The position numbers were made by a program, and so were the translations under genes. A stretch of 64,000 nucleotides of DNA from Streptomyces sp. V1I1 (GTDB lineage Bacteria; Actinomycetota; Actinomycetes; Streptomycetales; Streptomycetaceae), in contig NZ_JAUSZH010000001.1 of the NCBI RefSeq assembly GCF_030817355.1, positions 5,952,501 to 6,016,500 on the forward strand, read 5' to 3'. The notes under the pieces were generated by a model. That model was given only the letters and a program-made list of their open reading frames with translations. It ran no database searches and was not told where the DNA came from. Within the stretch, counting starts at the first letter, position 1, and each line of letters starts with the position of its first letter. Of the stretch, positions 34,389 to 42,533 are shown piece by piece.

Positions 34389-35070
34389 CGTCGATGAACG
34401 GGATGGCGCCGTCGTTGACGGGATCTCTGGTCTGTTTGCCGGTGTAGGTGCCGGTGACTTCGAGCCACGTGTCGGGCTGCAGGACGGCGGGAATCTGTCC
34501 GGAAAGGCCGATCTTGACGGGTTGGGCGTCGGCGGCGCAGCAGTTGAGGACCATGCGGGTGAGGTAGGGCGCGCCGTTGCGGTCGAGGGTGATGAAGCCG
34601 GTAATTCTGATCCGCCGGTCGCCGAGGGAGCGTCCGTGGTCGTAGACGGCGCGGCCGGCGTAGTCGGCGACGCTGAGCCGGAGGGGGTCGCCGGCGGAGA
34701 GTGTGGGGAAGCCCCAGGGTTGTTGCAGGGCCGTGCCGGTGCGCATGGCGCTGTAGGAGCCAAGTGCGGGTGGGGCGACCAGGATGAGAGCGAGCAGGGG
34801 CAGGACGAGGAGCCAGGAGATGCGTGGTTCGCGGTGGGCGTGGCTGCGCTGGTCGTGGGGCTCGCGCTCGGGCTGGTTCTCCTGGGTCGCGCGCGGCCGT
34901 AGTTCGTACCAGACGGTGGCGATGGCCGCGACGATCAGGACGATGCCGGCCACGAGCAGTAACGGGCGCAATCCGGCCTTGACGTAGCGCAGGTAGAGAT
35001 CGGTGAAGCCGGCGTGCAACACCGCCCCGCCGACGAGGAACAGCACGGCTGCTTGCGCCTGCCGGTTCAC
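34330..35070 (-). CDS. TIGR03943 family protein (YcgQ-like)
   Basis: This 246-residue protein has two N-terminal TM helices (AAVLFLVGGAVLHAGFTDLY, LLLVAGIVLIVAAIATVWY), a further TM near residue 90, and a C-terminal soluble domain with RMVLNCCAADAQPVKIGL. That conserved Cys-Cys region is typical of the family. It is always paired with a DUF318-type permease, as here, with a GTGA overlap. The function is unproven; these pairs are recurrent neighbours of zinc-responsive genes as I recall. Translation starts at GTG 35070. Confidence 0.85.
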   Translation of the reverse strand: MNRQAQAAVLFLVGGAVLHAGFTDLYLRYVKAGLRPLLLVAGIVLIVAAIATVWYELRPRATQENQPEREPHDQRSHAHREPRISWLLVLPLLALILVAPPALGSYSAMRTGTALQQPWGFPTLSAGDPLRLSVADYAGRAVYDHGRSLGDRRIRITGFITLDRNGAPYLTRMVLNCCAADAQPVKIGLSGQIPAVLQPDTWLEVTGTYTGKQTRDPVNDGAIPFIDVSQARPVPAPHNEYENWSS

Positions 35071-36077
35071 AGCAGGACCGCCCCGACCAGGGCGGACATG
35101 AGGACGGCCAGGGTGAAGGTGGCGGGGGCGAACCGCAGCGCGAACCCGCGGCCGAACGTGGCGGCCTGCATGGCGAACAGTTTCAGGTCGATCATCGGTC
35201 CGACGACGAGGAATGCCAGCCGGGCGGTGAGCGAGAACTGGGACAGCGACGCGGCCACGAACGCGTCGGCCTCGGAGCAGATCGACAACAGCACCGCGAG
35301 GATCGCCAGGGCGAGGATCGACACCACAGGGTTACTGGCAGCGCTGTGCAGCCAGCTTGCCGGTACCACGGCTTTGAGGGTGGCCGCGGCCATCGCGCCG
35401 ACGACGAGGAAACCGCCGGCGTGCATCACGTCGTGCCGTACGGACCCCCAGAACGCCGCCCCCTTGCTGAGGCCGTCCGACGACGGGTGATCCGGTGGGC
35501 GCAACCAGTCCGTGCGGCCCAGCCGCTGCCACAACCAGCCCATCGCGCACGCCACGAGCAGACTCGCCACGAACCGGGCGAGGACCATCTCGGGGTTGCG
35601 GGGAAAAGCCACGGCGGTGGCGGTCAGCACGATCGGGTTGATCGCCGGGGCGGACAGCAGGAACGCCAATGCTGCCGCGGGGGTGACGCCCCGGCGCACA
35701 AGCGCCCCGGCCACCGGCACGGAGGCGCACTCACAGCCGGGCAGGACCGCCCCGGCCATCCCGGCGACCGGCACCGCGAGGGCGGGCTGTCTCGGCAGCG
35801 CGCGGGCGAAAAACGATGGTGGGACGAACACCGCGATGATCGCCGACAGCAGCACACCGAGCACGAGGAAGGGCAGGGCCTGGACGAACACCGCTACGAA
35901 CACGGTCATCCAGCCCTGCATCACCGGCTCGGATAACGCCCGGCGGATCGGCCCCTGCAGCGCAACCACCAGGAGCAGCAGCATGGTCAGGACAAGGGAT
36001 GAGTTGAACTGCCAACCCTCCGGATCGTCCGCGTCACGGTGGTCAACCCGAGTCGGGGCTGCCTTGGTGGTGGTCAC
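35067..36077 (-). CDS. DUF318/ArsP-type permease (YcgR-like)
   Basis: This 336-residue polytopic membrane protein is of the predicted permease family PF03773. Family blocks are FVQALPFLVLGVLLSAIIAV, GCECASVPVAGALVRRGV, FLLSAPAINPIVLTATAVAF and ICSEADAFVAASL. The conserved cysteines in GCECAS and ICSEAD could contact metal or metalloid. I choose GTG 36077, preceded by GGAGG 10 nt upstream. It forms a two-gene operon with TIGR03943. I found no clear Zur palindrome in its 5' region. Confidence 0.85.
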   Translation of the reverse strand: MTTTKAAPTRVDHRDADDPEGWQFNSSLVLTMLLLLVVALQGPIRRALSEPVMQGWMTVFVAVFVQALPFLVLGVLLSAIIAVFVPPSFFARALPRQPALAVPVAGMAGAVLPGCECASVPVAGALVRRGVTPAAALAFLLSAPAINPIVLTATAVAFPRNPEMVLARFVASLLVACAMGWLWQRLGRTDWLRPPDHPSSDGLSKGAAFWGSVRHDVMHAGGFLVVGAMAAATLKAVVPASWLHSAASNPVVSILALAILAVLLSICSEADAFVAASLSQFSLTARLAFLVVGPMIDLKLFAMQAATFGRGFALRFAPATFTLAVLMSALVGAVLL

Positions 36078-36255
36078 GGGTGAGGTACCTCCGGAATGGC
36101 AGGGCTTCGTGGGTTGGTTCCCGTCCACCTTCAGTACGCCGGCTCGGGCACGGCTTCTCATTCTTAGTGGGGGTTCGGCTCCACCTTGGGCTACCAGTTT
36201 TTCGTACGATCATCCAATGGAGTGGACCGCGCCGATCAGTGCCCTCCTGGGCGGA

Positions 36256-36603
36256 TCACTCCGGTGACCGCTCCAGCGAGCGCTCGGCGACACCACCCAG
36301 GTGCGCCTCGAAGACCTCCGACGCGTCCGGCGTGAGCGTGCGCAGGGCCACCATCGCCGTGATGATCACGTCGCACAGCTCCGACTCGACGTCCTGCCAG
36401 CTGTGCGTATAGCCCTTCCGCGGGTTCTGGCCCGTCGCGCCGATGATGGCCTGGGCGACCTCGCCGACCTCTTCCGACAGCTTCAACATCCGTAGCAACG
36501 TCTCCTGTTGGGGCGGCAGGTCGCTCTCCGCGTCGAGCCAGGCGTGCAGGTGGCCTACCGTGTCCCAGATGGGGTCCATGGTGGTGTCCAGGGTGTGTTC
36601 CAT
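36256..36603 (-). CDS. MazG-like nucleotide pyrophosphohydrolase
   Basis: This 115-residue all-alpha NTP pyrophosphatase of the MazG/YpjD superfamily has the metal-binding helix pattern LKLSEEVGEVAQAIIG (E-x-x-E) and ESELCDVIITAMVAL (E-x-x-D). Such enzymes clear non-canonical NTPs. The ATG lies at 36603. It stands alone between the permease pair and a degraded segment. Confidence 0.85.
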   Translation of the reverse strand: MEHTLDTTMDPIWDTVGHLHAWLDAESDLPPQQETLLRMLKLSEEVGEVAQAIIGATGQNPRKGYTHSWQDVESELCDVIITAMVALRTLTPDASEVFEAHLGGVAERSLERSPE

Positions 36604-36692
36604 GCGGGAAGCCTGCCATGTGCGGTGTAGGGATGGAGGGCCTCCATCCCGTATCCCCGACCCGTACCGAAAGGCCGTGGAGACCGGCATGA

Positions 36693-36824
36693 CCATCCCT
36701 GTGGACCGGCTCACCGAACCCGGTCGCCCGGTACCGCAACGACCCCTGGGGCGAGATGCGTACCGCCTGGAAGTTCATCGTCGAAGGCGGGAAGGTCGGC
36801 CGCTTCGAGACCGGGCAGGCCTAA
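36693..36824 (+). pseudogene. Short C-terminal gene remnant
   Basis: Between stops at 36690 and 36822 the frame reads YRNDPWGEMRTAWKFIVEGG then KVGRFETGQA, with strong Streptomyces codon bias and a natural-looking end. No start or upstream domain remains. It looks like the last 40 or so residues of a lost gene. I do not recognise the family. Confidence 0.35.
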
Positions 36825-36964
36825 GGGCTTCTCCGCCGATTGCGTAACGGTGAAAAGGGAATTGCGCATGGCGCCGGCGCCGACTCCCTGCGTCTGGGGC
36901 CTATGCGTTCCGTTTGACTTCTATATGCGTACATGTCTACGTTGGATTCAGATTGAACGATATA

Positions 36965-36993
36965 TTCGTCTTCATTTCTGGCGAGAAGACGAA
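36965..36993. promoter_or_regulatory. 9-bp inverted repeat
   Basis: TTCGTCTTC (36965-36973) and GAAGACGAA (36985-36993) are perfect complements with an 11-bp spacer in A/T-rich DNA. It could be an operator or a hairpin. No T tract follows. Confidence 0.4.
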
Positions 36994-37013
36994 CAATCTC
37001 AACATCCCGATCG

Positions 37014-37029
37014 ACGACCACGTGGTCGT
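37014..37029. promoter_or_regulatory. 16-bp perfect palindrome with CACGTG core
   Basis: ACGACCACGTGGTCGT is a perfect palindrome 225 bp upstream of the repeat-protein start. Palindromes of this size commonly bind dimeric regulators. The regulator is unknown; the GlxA-type gene at 37626-38561 is a nearby candidate. Confidence 0.45.
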
Positions 37030-37253
37030 TGGTTGTCCGACGGACGGATGCTCCGCCGTGGGGTCTGCTGTACTCAGCAGCCCAGGTGGGCCCGATGCCG
37101 CGCATGTCAGCGTGTGAGTCGGCGATGGCAACTCCCGCCATATTCAAGGCCGATGTACCGGACCCCTTCGCGAACGCATCACTGCCTGGCGCTGACGCCA
37201 CCACGGCCGTGCAGGGCTCGGGCCCGTCTACGCTCCCGGGAAGGGAAAGCATC

Positions 37254-37589
37254 ATGCGGGTAACGACATCCAGGACCTTCCGGCTGCTCGCCGGCCTGTT
37301 CGCTGCTCTGTCTCTGGTCTTTGGCGGAGCCGGCGTAGCCAGTGCCACCAGCACGTCCACCCCGGTTTCGTCCGGCTATTGCGACTATTACTGGGACGGT
37401 CGCTCCTACGTCTACTGGTGCCATGACAACCGCGGGAACCGCGACTTCCGCGACAACCGCTTCGACAACCGCGACTTCCGCGACAACCGCTTCGACAACC
37501 GCGACTTCCGCGACAACCGCTTCGACAACCGCTTCGACAACCGCTTCGACAACAACAGTGTCCGCATCATTGTGACGCTGCAAGGTTGA
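37254..37589 (+). CDS. Small secreted protein with Asp/Arg/Asn/Phe repeats
   Basis: This 111-residue protein has a signal peptide (FRLLAGLFAALSLVFGGAGV, cleavage after ASA near residue 31). The mature part has a Tyr/Trp/Cys segment (GYCDYYWDGRSYVYWCHDNR). Then come three 10-residue repeats NRDFRDNRFD and two NRFD units, and a short hydrophobic end (VRIIVTLQG). The ATG follows GGGAAGGGAAAG. The two cysteines could form a disulphide. The alternating charges suggest a surface-adhesive or self-associating extracellular protein; no known domain is recognised. Confidence 0.75.
   Translation: MRVTTSRTFRLLAGLFAALSLVFGGAGVASATSTSTPVSSGYCDYYWDGRSYVYWCHDNRGNRDFRDNRFDNRDFRDNRFDNRDFRDNRFDNRFDNRFDNNSVRIIVTLQG
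37437..37550 (+). repeat. In-frame 30-bp tandem repeats
   Basis: Three identical 30-bp units occupy 37437-37466, 37467-37496 and 37497-37526. Two 12-bp partial units follow at 37527-37538 and 37539-37550. The lack of synonymous differences between units points to recent expansion by slippage or recombination, so copy number may vary between strains. Confidence 0.9.
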
Positions 37590-37625
37590 CGGCGAATCAC
37601 TTCGGTAAAGCCAGTCGGCTCCTTC

Positions 37626-38561
37626 CTAGCCGGCCCGGAACGTGCGGCGGTACGCGGCCGGGGTTGTGGCCAGTGCGCGGTGGAAGTGCTGCCGCAGGCT
37701 GTCCGCACTGCCCAGGCCGCTTCGCTGTGCCACCGTGTCCACCGGCAGGTCCGTCGTCTCCAGCAGTTCGCGCGCCCGCGCCAGACGCTGCTGGTTGAGC
37801 CACTTCAGCGGGGTCAGGCCGACCTCCAGCGCGAAGTGACGGCCGAACGTACGTGTACTCATCCCGGCCCGTGACGCCAACTCCGCGATCGTGAGCGGCC
37901 GGTGGAGCCTCGCCACCGCCCAGTCCAGCACCGGCGCGAGGCCCTCCGCCCGCGGCGGCGCAGGGGTGCGGGGCGGGGCGTACTGCGTCTGGTCGCCCTC
38001 CCGGTGCGGGGCCACCACCATCCGGCGGCCGACCTCCGCCGCCGCTGCCGTGCCGTAGTCGCCGCGCACGATGTGCAGGCACAGGTCGATCGCGGCTGCG
38101 GTACCCGCGCTGGTGAGGATCGAGCCGTCGTCGACGTACAGGGAACGGTCGTCGACCCGCACATACGGGTAGCGACGGCGCAGCTCCTCCGCGTACATCC
38201 AGTGGGTCGCCGCCGGACGGCCGTCCAGCAGGCCCGCCGCGGCCAGCACGAACGCGCCCGAGCAGAGCGAGGCGATCCGCGCCCCGCGGGCGTGCGCCTC
38301 GCGCAGGGCGTCGAGGAGCGCGGCGGGCGGCTCGTAGCCGTCCATCATGCAGGCCGGGACCACGATCAGATCCGCCTCGCGCAGGGCGTCGAGGCCGTGC
38401 TCGGCGGCCAGTTGCAGACCGCCGGGCGCGCGCTGTGCACCGCCAGGGGCGGTGGCGCACAGCACCAGGTCGTACCCCTCGCCCGCGAACACCGCGCACG
38501 GCACGGCCAGCTCGAACAGGGAGGTCTCCTCCAGCAGGGTCACCGCCACACGAAGTGCCAT
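37626..38561 (-). CDS. GlxA-family transcriptional regulator (DJ-1/PfpI + AraC)
   Basis: This 311-residue protein has an N-terminal DJ-1/PfpI-like domain (residues 1-180), with the nucleophile-elbow Cys in IASLCSGAFVLAAAGLLDGR. A C-terminal AraC-type double helix-turn-helix follows (LTIELASRAGMSTRTF-like block near 220, and VAQRSGLGSADSLRQHFHRA). The printed first block reads PLTIAELASRAGMSTRTFGR in full. Such regulators respond to small metabolites. Divergent to it lies a broken aldo/keto reductase, probably its former target. Confidence 0.88.
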   Translation of the reverse strand: MALRVAVTLLEETSLFELAVPCAVFAGEGYDLVLCATAPGGAQRAPGGLQLAAEHGLDALREADLIVVPACMMDGYEPPAALLDALREAHARGARIASLCSGAFVLAAAGLLDGRPAATHWMYAEELRRRYPYVRVDDRSLYVDDGSILTSAGTAAAIDLCLHIVRGDYGTAAAAEVGRRMVVAPHREGDQTQYAPPRTPAPPRAEGLAPVLDWAVARLHRPLTIAELASRAGMSTRTFGRHFALEVGLTPLKWLNQQRLARARELLETTDLPVDTVAQRSGLGSADSLRQHFHRALATTPAAYRRTFRAG

Positions 38562-38590
38562 GGCGCAAATCTAGGGGAAGCTGATGTTTA

Positions 38591-38875
38591 CGCCAATGGT
38601 GCGGCGGGCTGCGCTGGTTCGGCGAGGGCGGGGCGCCGGCGCCCGAGTGGTCGGCGCGGGTCGAAGCCGTACGCGACATCCTCACCTCAGGCGGCCGCAC
38701 CCATGCGCAGGGGGCGCTGGCCTGGCTGTGGGCGCGCAGCCCGCGGACGATCCCGATCCCGGGCTTCCGCAGCGTGGCACAGGCGGAGGAGAACGCGGGG
38801 GCGGTGAACCACGGTCCGCTGCGGGGTGAGCAGCTCGCCGAGATAGACAAGGTCCTCTCCCGCGAGACGGATTGA
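38591..38875 (+). pseudogene. Aldo/keto reductase, C-terminal remnant
   Basis: The frame ending at 38875 reads WFGEGGAPAPEWSARVEAVR then GALAWLWARSPRTIPIPGFR and SVAQAEENAGAV. This is the C-terminal barrel end and NADP-binding region (IPIPGFRSVAQAEEN) of an aldo/keto reductase. About 250 N-terminal residues are missing, and the position where they should be is occupied by the divergent regulator. No start is usable. A repeat element begins right after the stop. Confidence 0.75.
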
Positions 38876-38954
38876 CCTCAAGCCTCGTGGGTCCCCCGGA
38901 CGAAGTCTGGGGGGGTGAGGCGCGGGGTCCGGGGCGGAGCCACGGGCCTTGGCC

Positions 38955-39704
38955 TCAGCCGCGCCCGATGTACGGCATCCCCGTCGCCATCACCGTCGCG
39001 AACTGCACATTCGCCTCCAGCGGCAGCTCCGCCATATGGAGCACCGTCCGCGCCACATCCGCCGCGTCCATCACCGGCTCCACCACCACCTCCCCGTTCG
39101 CCTGCAGGATCCCCGCACGCATGTGCTGCGTCATCTCCGTCGCCGCGTTGCCGATGTCGATCTGGCCGCACGCGATCCGGTACGCCCTCCCGTCCAGTGA
39201 CAGCGACTTCGTCAGGCCCGTCATCGCGTGCTTCGTCGACGTGTACGGCGCCGAGTGCGGGCGGGGCACATGCGCCGAGATCGAGCCGTTGTTGATGATC
39301 CGGCCGCCCTGGGGGGACTGGTCCTTCATCATGCGGAAGGCCGCCTGCGCGCACAGGAAAGCGCCTGTCAGATTGACGTCCACCACCGAGCGCCAGTCCT
39401 CGTAGGAGATGTCCTCGAAGGGGACCCGGGGGCCCGACGTTCCCGCGTTGTTGAACAGCAGGCCAACACCCCCGTGGCGTTCGCGCACGGTGGCAAACAG
39501 CGTGGTCACATCCGCCGGTGACGTCACATCAGTGGGGACGCACAGCACGTCCCCACCCGCCAGCGACGCCGTCTCCTCCAGCGCCTCGGCGCGTCGGCCC
39601 GCCAGGGCCACCGACCAGCCCGCCCCCGCCAGCGCCAGCGCCACGCTCCGGCCGATGCCCGAGCCCGCTCCCGTCACCACGGCAATCTTCGCAACTGCGT
39701 TCAT
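38955..39704 (-). CDS. Short-chain dehydrogenase/reductase
   Basis: This 249-residue classical SDR has the motif [15 protein letters not shown] near residue 11, LLFNNAG near 82, active-site Ser in NNGSISAH and the pair YTSTK. The length and motifs are complete. Its substrate is unknown. It stands alone, divergent from the phosphatase gene by a 133-bp intergenic region. Confidence 0.9.
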   Translation of the reverse strand: MNAVAKIAVVTGAGSGIGRSVALALAGAGWSVALAGRRAEALEETASLAGGDVLCVPTDVTSPADVTTLFATVRERHGGVGLLFNNAGTSGPRVPFEDISYEDWRSVVDVNLTGAFLCAQAAFRMMKDQSPQGGRIINNGSISAHVPRPHSAPYTSTKHAMTGLTKSLSLDGRAYRIACGQIDIGNAATEMTQHMRAGILQANGEVVVEPVMDAADVARTVLHMAELPLEANVQFATVMATGMPYIGRG

Positions 39705-39837
39705 GGACGCGCAGCGTAGTCGCCTACTTGTACGCGGAACTCATCCGACCGACACACGGATGTTGTGTACTCGACAACGCAGAGTCGTCGGCCCCCACTC
39801 CAATGCGAAGGGACAACAGTCGTCTGGGGAGGGGCAC

Positions 39838-41461
39838 ATGAGACCCGCACCGCACGCACCCGAGCTCCGCGCCGCCGCCCGGCACATCGGCCGCCGCCGG
39901 TTTCTCACCGTCACCGGCGCCGCCGCCGCACTCGCTTTCGCCGTCAATCTGCCCGGCACCGCCCACGCCGCCGAGCTCGACGCCAAGAAGATCAACGAGG
40001 ACCCCTTCACGCTCGGGTGTCGCCTCCGGAGACCCGCAGCCCGGTTCCGTACTGCTGTGGACCCGCCTCGCGACCCGCCCCTACGAGCCCGACAGCGGAC
40101 TGCCCCGCGCCAAGGTCCCGTTGCTCTGGGAGGTCGCCCACGACTCCCGCTTCAGCCGTATCGCCAGGCGCGGATCCGTCATCGCCCACCCGGAGTTCCA
40201 CCACAGCGTCCACGTCGAAGTCGCCGGCCTCGGCAACGACCGCCCGTACTACTACCGCTTCCGCGCCGGGAACTGGATCAGCCCGACTGGGCGCACCAGG
40301 ACCGCGCCCGCCCGGGCCGCGCGGATCAGTGAGCTGAAGCTCGCAGCCGTGTCCTGCCAGGCGTACCACGACGGCTACTTCACCGCGTACAAGCACCTCG
40401 CCGAAGAGGACCTCGACGCCGTCTTCCACCTCGGCGACTATCTCTACGAGTACGCCGTGAACGCCGTCGGCGGCGCCCGGAAGTACACCGACCGGGTCCT
40501 CCCCGCCCACTTCAACCGCGAGACCGTCACGCTCGATGACTACCGGATGCGCTACGGCCTCTACAAGTCGGACCCCGACCTCAAGGCCGCGCACGCCGCG
40601 CACCCCTATGTCCTCACCTGGGACGACCACGAGACCGAGAACAACTACGCGGGCGACATCCCAGAGAACAACGTCCCGCCGGAGGAGTTCCTGCTGCGCA
40701 GGGCCGCCGCCTACCGCGCGTACTGGGAGAACCAGCCGCTGCGCAGGCCCCAGCAGCCTGAGGGCCCCGACATGCAGCTGTACCGCCGGCTGCACTTCGG
40801 GCGGCTCGCGCAGTTCGACATCCTCGACACCCGCCAGTACCGCTCCGACCAGGCGTACGGCGACGGCTGGCAGGTCCCGGGACCGGAGTCCGATGCCCCG
40901 TCACGCACCCTGACCGGCGCGACCCAGGAGCGCTGGCTGCTCGACGGCTGGAAGAGCTCCCGCGCCCGCTGGAACGTGGTGCCGCAGCAGGTCACCTTCG
41001 CGCAGCGGCGCGACGTCCCGACCACGCCGTACAAGGTGAGCATGGACGCCTGGGACGGGTACGCGGCCTCCCGCGGGCGCGTTCTGGACGGCGCCGCGGC
41101 GGCCGGCATCGAGAACCTGATGGTCCTCACCGGCGATGTGCACCGCGGCTACGCGTACGACCTGAGGCGGGACTTCAACGATTCCGCCTCGCCCGTCGTC
41201 GGTACCGAGATCGTCGCCACCTCCATCTCCAGTGGCAAGGACGGCGAGGAGCGGCCCGCCAACTACGACACCCTGAGGGCCGCCAATCCGCACATGAAGT
41301 TCTACAACGGCCGCCGCGGCTATGTGACCGTCACCCTCGGCGAGCAGCAGGCGCGCGCCGACTTCAAGACGGTCAGCGCCGTCACGACGCCGGGCGCGCC
41401 GATCATCACGGCCGCGTCGTTCGTGACCGAGGCCGGCGACCCGGGGCTCAAGCCTGTGTGA
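39838..41461 (+). pseudogene. phoD: PhoD-family alkaline phosphatase with frameshift
   Basis: The N-terminus (39838 to about 40015) carries a Tat signal (GRRRFLTVTGAAAALAFAVN) and ends DPFTLG. The protein then continues one frame over as VASGDPQPGSVLLWTRLATR through the PhoD core: SCQAYHDGYF, HLGDYLYEY, WDDHETENNYAG, TGDVHRG. A single extra G in the GGG at 40015-40017 accounts for the shift. With it corrected the enzyme would be about 540 residues, a secreted Ca/Fe-dependent phosphodiesterase/phosphomonoesterase. It may be a genuine pseudogene or a sequencing error. Confidence 0.8.
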
Positions 41462-42452
41462 CCCGATCGCTCGGGTAGCGGACGCCGATGCGGTCCCGTA
41501 CCGCGTCGAGCGTCCGCATCACGGCGAGGCTGCCGTCCAGGGGTACCAGTGGCGACTCCGTCTCGCCCGCCCGCAGACACCGCATCACCTCGGCGGCCTC
41601 GTGCCGGAGGCTGTCCCGCCGCCCCTCGGCGGTGAACTCCTCCGGCTCGTGGCCGCCTTCGCGGTGCAGTACGAAACGGTCCGGGAAGAAGAAGCCCTGC
41701 GGAAGATCTATCCGGCCTGCCGTGCCGGTCACCGAAGCCGTCACCGGGGTGCCCGCCGTGACCGAGCAGGACAGCAGCGCTGTCGCCCCCGACTGTGACC
41801 AGCCCAGCAGCATGCCGGTGTTCAGGTCCACGCCCTCGGGGGAGAGCAGCGCATCGGCCTGTATGCGGTCGGGCTCGCCGAGCAGCAGCTGTGCGAACGA
41901 GACCGGGTAGACGCCGAGGTCGAGCAGCGCGCCGCCGCCGAGTGCCGGGTCGCGCAGCCGGTGGTCCGGCGCGAAGGGGCCTGCGAGACCGAAGTCGGCC
42001 TGCACGGTACGGACTTCACCGATCGCGCCGTCCCCGACGAGCGCGGTGAGCCGTCGCACGAGGGGGTTGCAGTACATCCACATGGCCTCCATGAGGAAGA
42101 GCTCGCGCTCGCGGGACAGAGAGACCAGCTCTTCGGCCTCCCGCGTGTTCAGCGTGAACGCCTTCTCGCACAGCACCGCCTTTCCGGCCTCCAGGCAGAG
42201 CCCGGCCGCTGCCCGGTGCGCGGAGTGCGGCGTTGCGACGTACACCACATCGACGTCCTCGTCGGCGGCGAGCGAGACCCAGTCGCCGTACGCCCGAGCG
42301 ATGCCGAACCGATCCGCGAACGCCTTGGCGGACGCTTCCGTACGCGACGCCACCGCCACCACCTCGGCGTCAGGCATCGCCTGCAGCTCCGCCGTGAATG
42401 ACGCGGCTATGCCGCCGGTCGCCAGGACACCCCACCGCACGATCCCGCTCAT
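41448..42452 (-). CDS. Gfo/Idh/MocA-family oxidoreductase
   Basis: This 334-residue protein has an N-terminal Rossmann domain (RWGVLATGGIAASFTAELQA) and the family motif CEKAFTLNTREAEEL, the E-K-P-like catalytic Lys block. A C-terminal alpha/beta domain follows, with GGGALLDLGVYPVSFAQLLL. It resembles trans-1,2-dihydrobenzene-1,2-diol or glucose-fructose-type dehydrogenases acting on polyols or sugars with NAD(P). Its 3' end overlaps the phosphatase by 14 bp convergently. Confidence 0.88.
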   Translation of the reverse strand: MSGIVRWGVLATGGIAASFTAELQAMPDAEVVAVASRTEASAKAFADRFGIARAYGDWVSLAADEDVDVVYVATPHSAHRAAAGLCLEAGKAVLCEKAFTLNTREAEELVSLSRERELFLMEAMWMYCNPLVRRLTALVGDGAIGEVRTVQADFGLAGPFAPDHRLRDPALGGGALLDLGVYPVSFAQLLLGEPDRIQADALLSPEGVDLNTGMLLGWSQSGATALLSCSVTAGTPVTASVTGTAGRIDLPQGFFFPDRFVLHREGGHEPEEFTAEGRRDSLRHEAAEVMRCLRAGETESPLVPLDGSLAVMRTLDAVRDRIGVRYPSDRVTQA

Positions 42453-42533
42453 CCCAGCCCGCCTCGAAAATAGGTCTCGACCACAACGGACGAGCTGAGA
42501 GCATAGGGAGGGATTCAAGGACATGGAGACGCA

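Larger units (their letters stand above)
36825..37253. other. Long untranslated region before the repeat protein
   Basis: No gene is supported. The stretch is more A/T-rich than its surroundings and holds two clean inverted repeats, listed separately. It probably contains the promoter and leader of the secreted repeat protein at 37254. Confidence 0.5.

Noticed and set aside
37437-37550. CRISPR-like array
   Set aside because: Repeats are contiguous without spacers, are in frame and encode a protein repeat; no cas genes are present.
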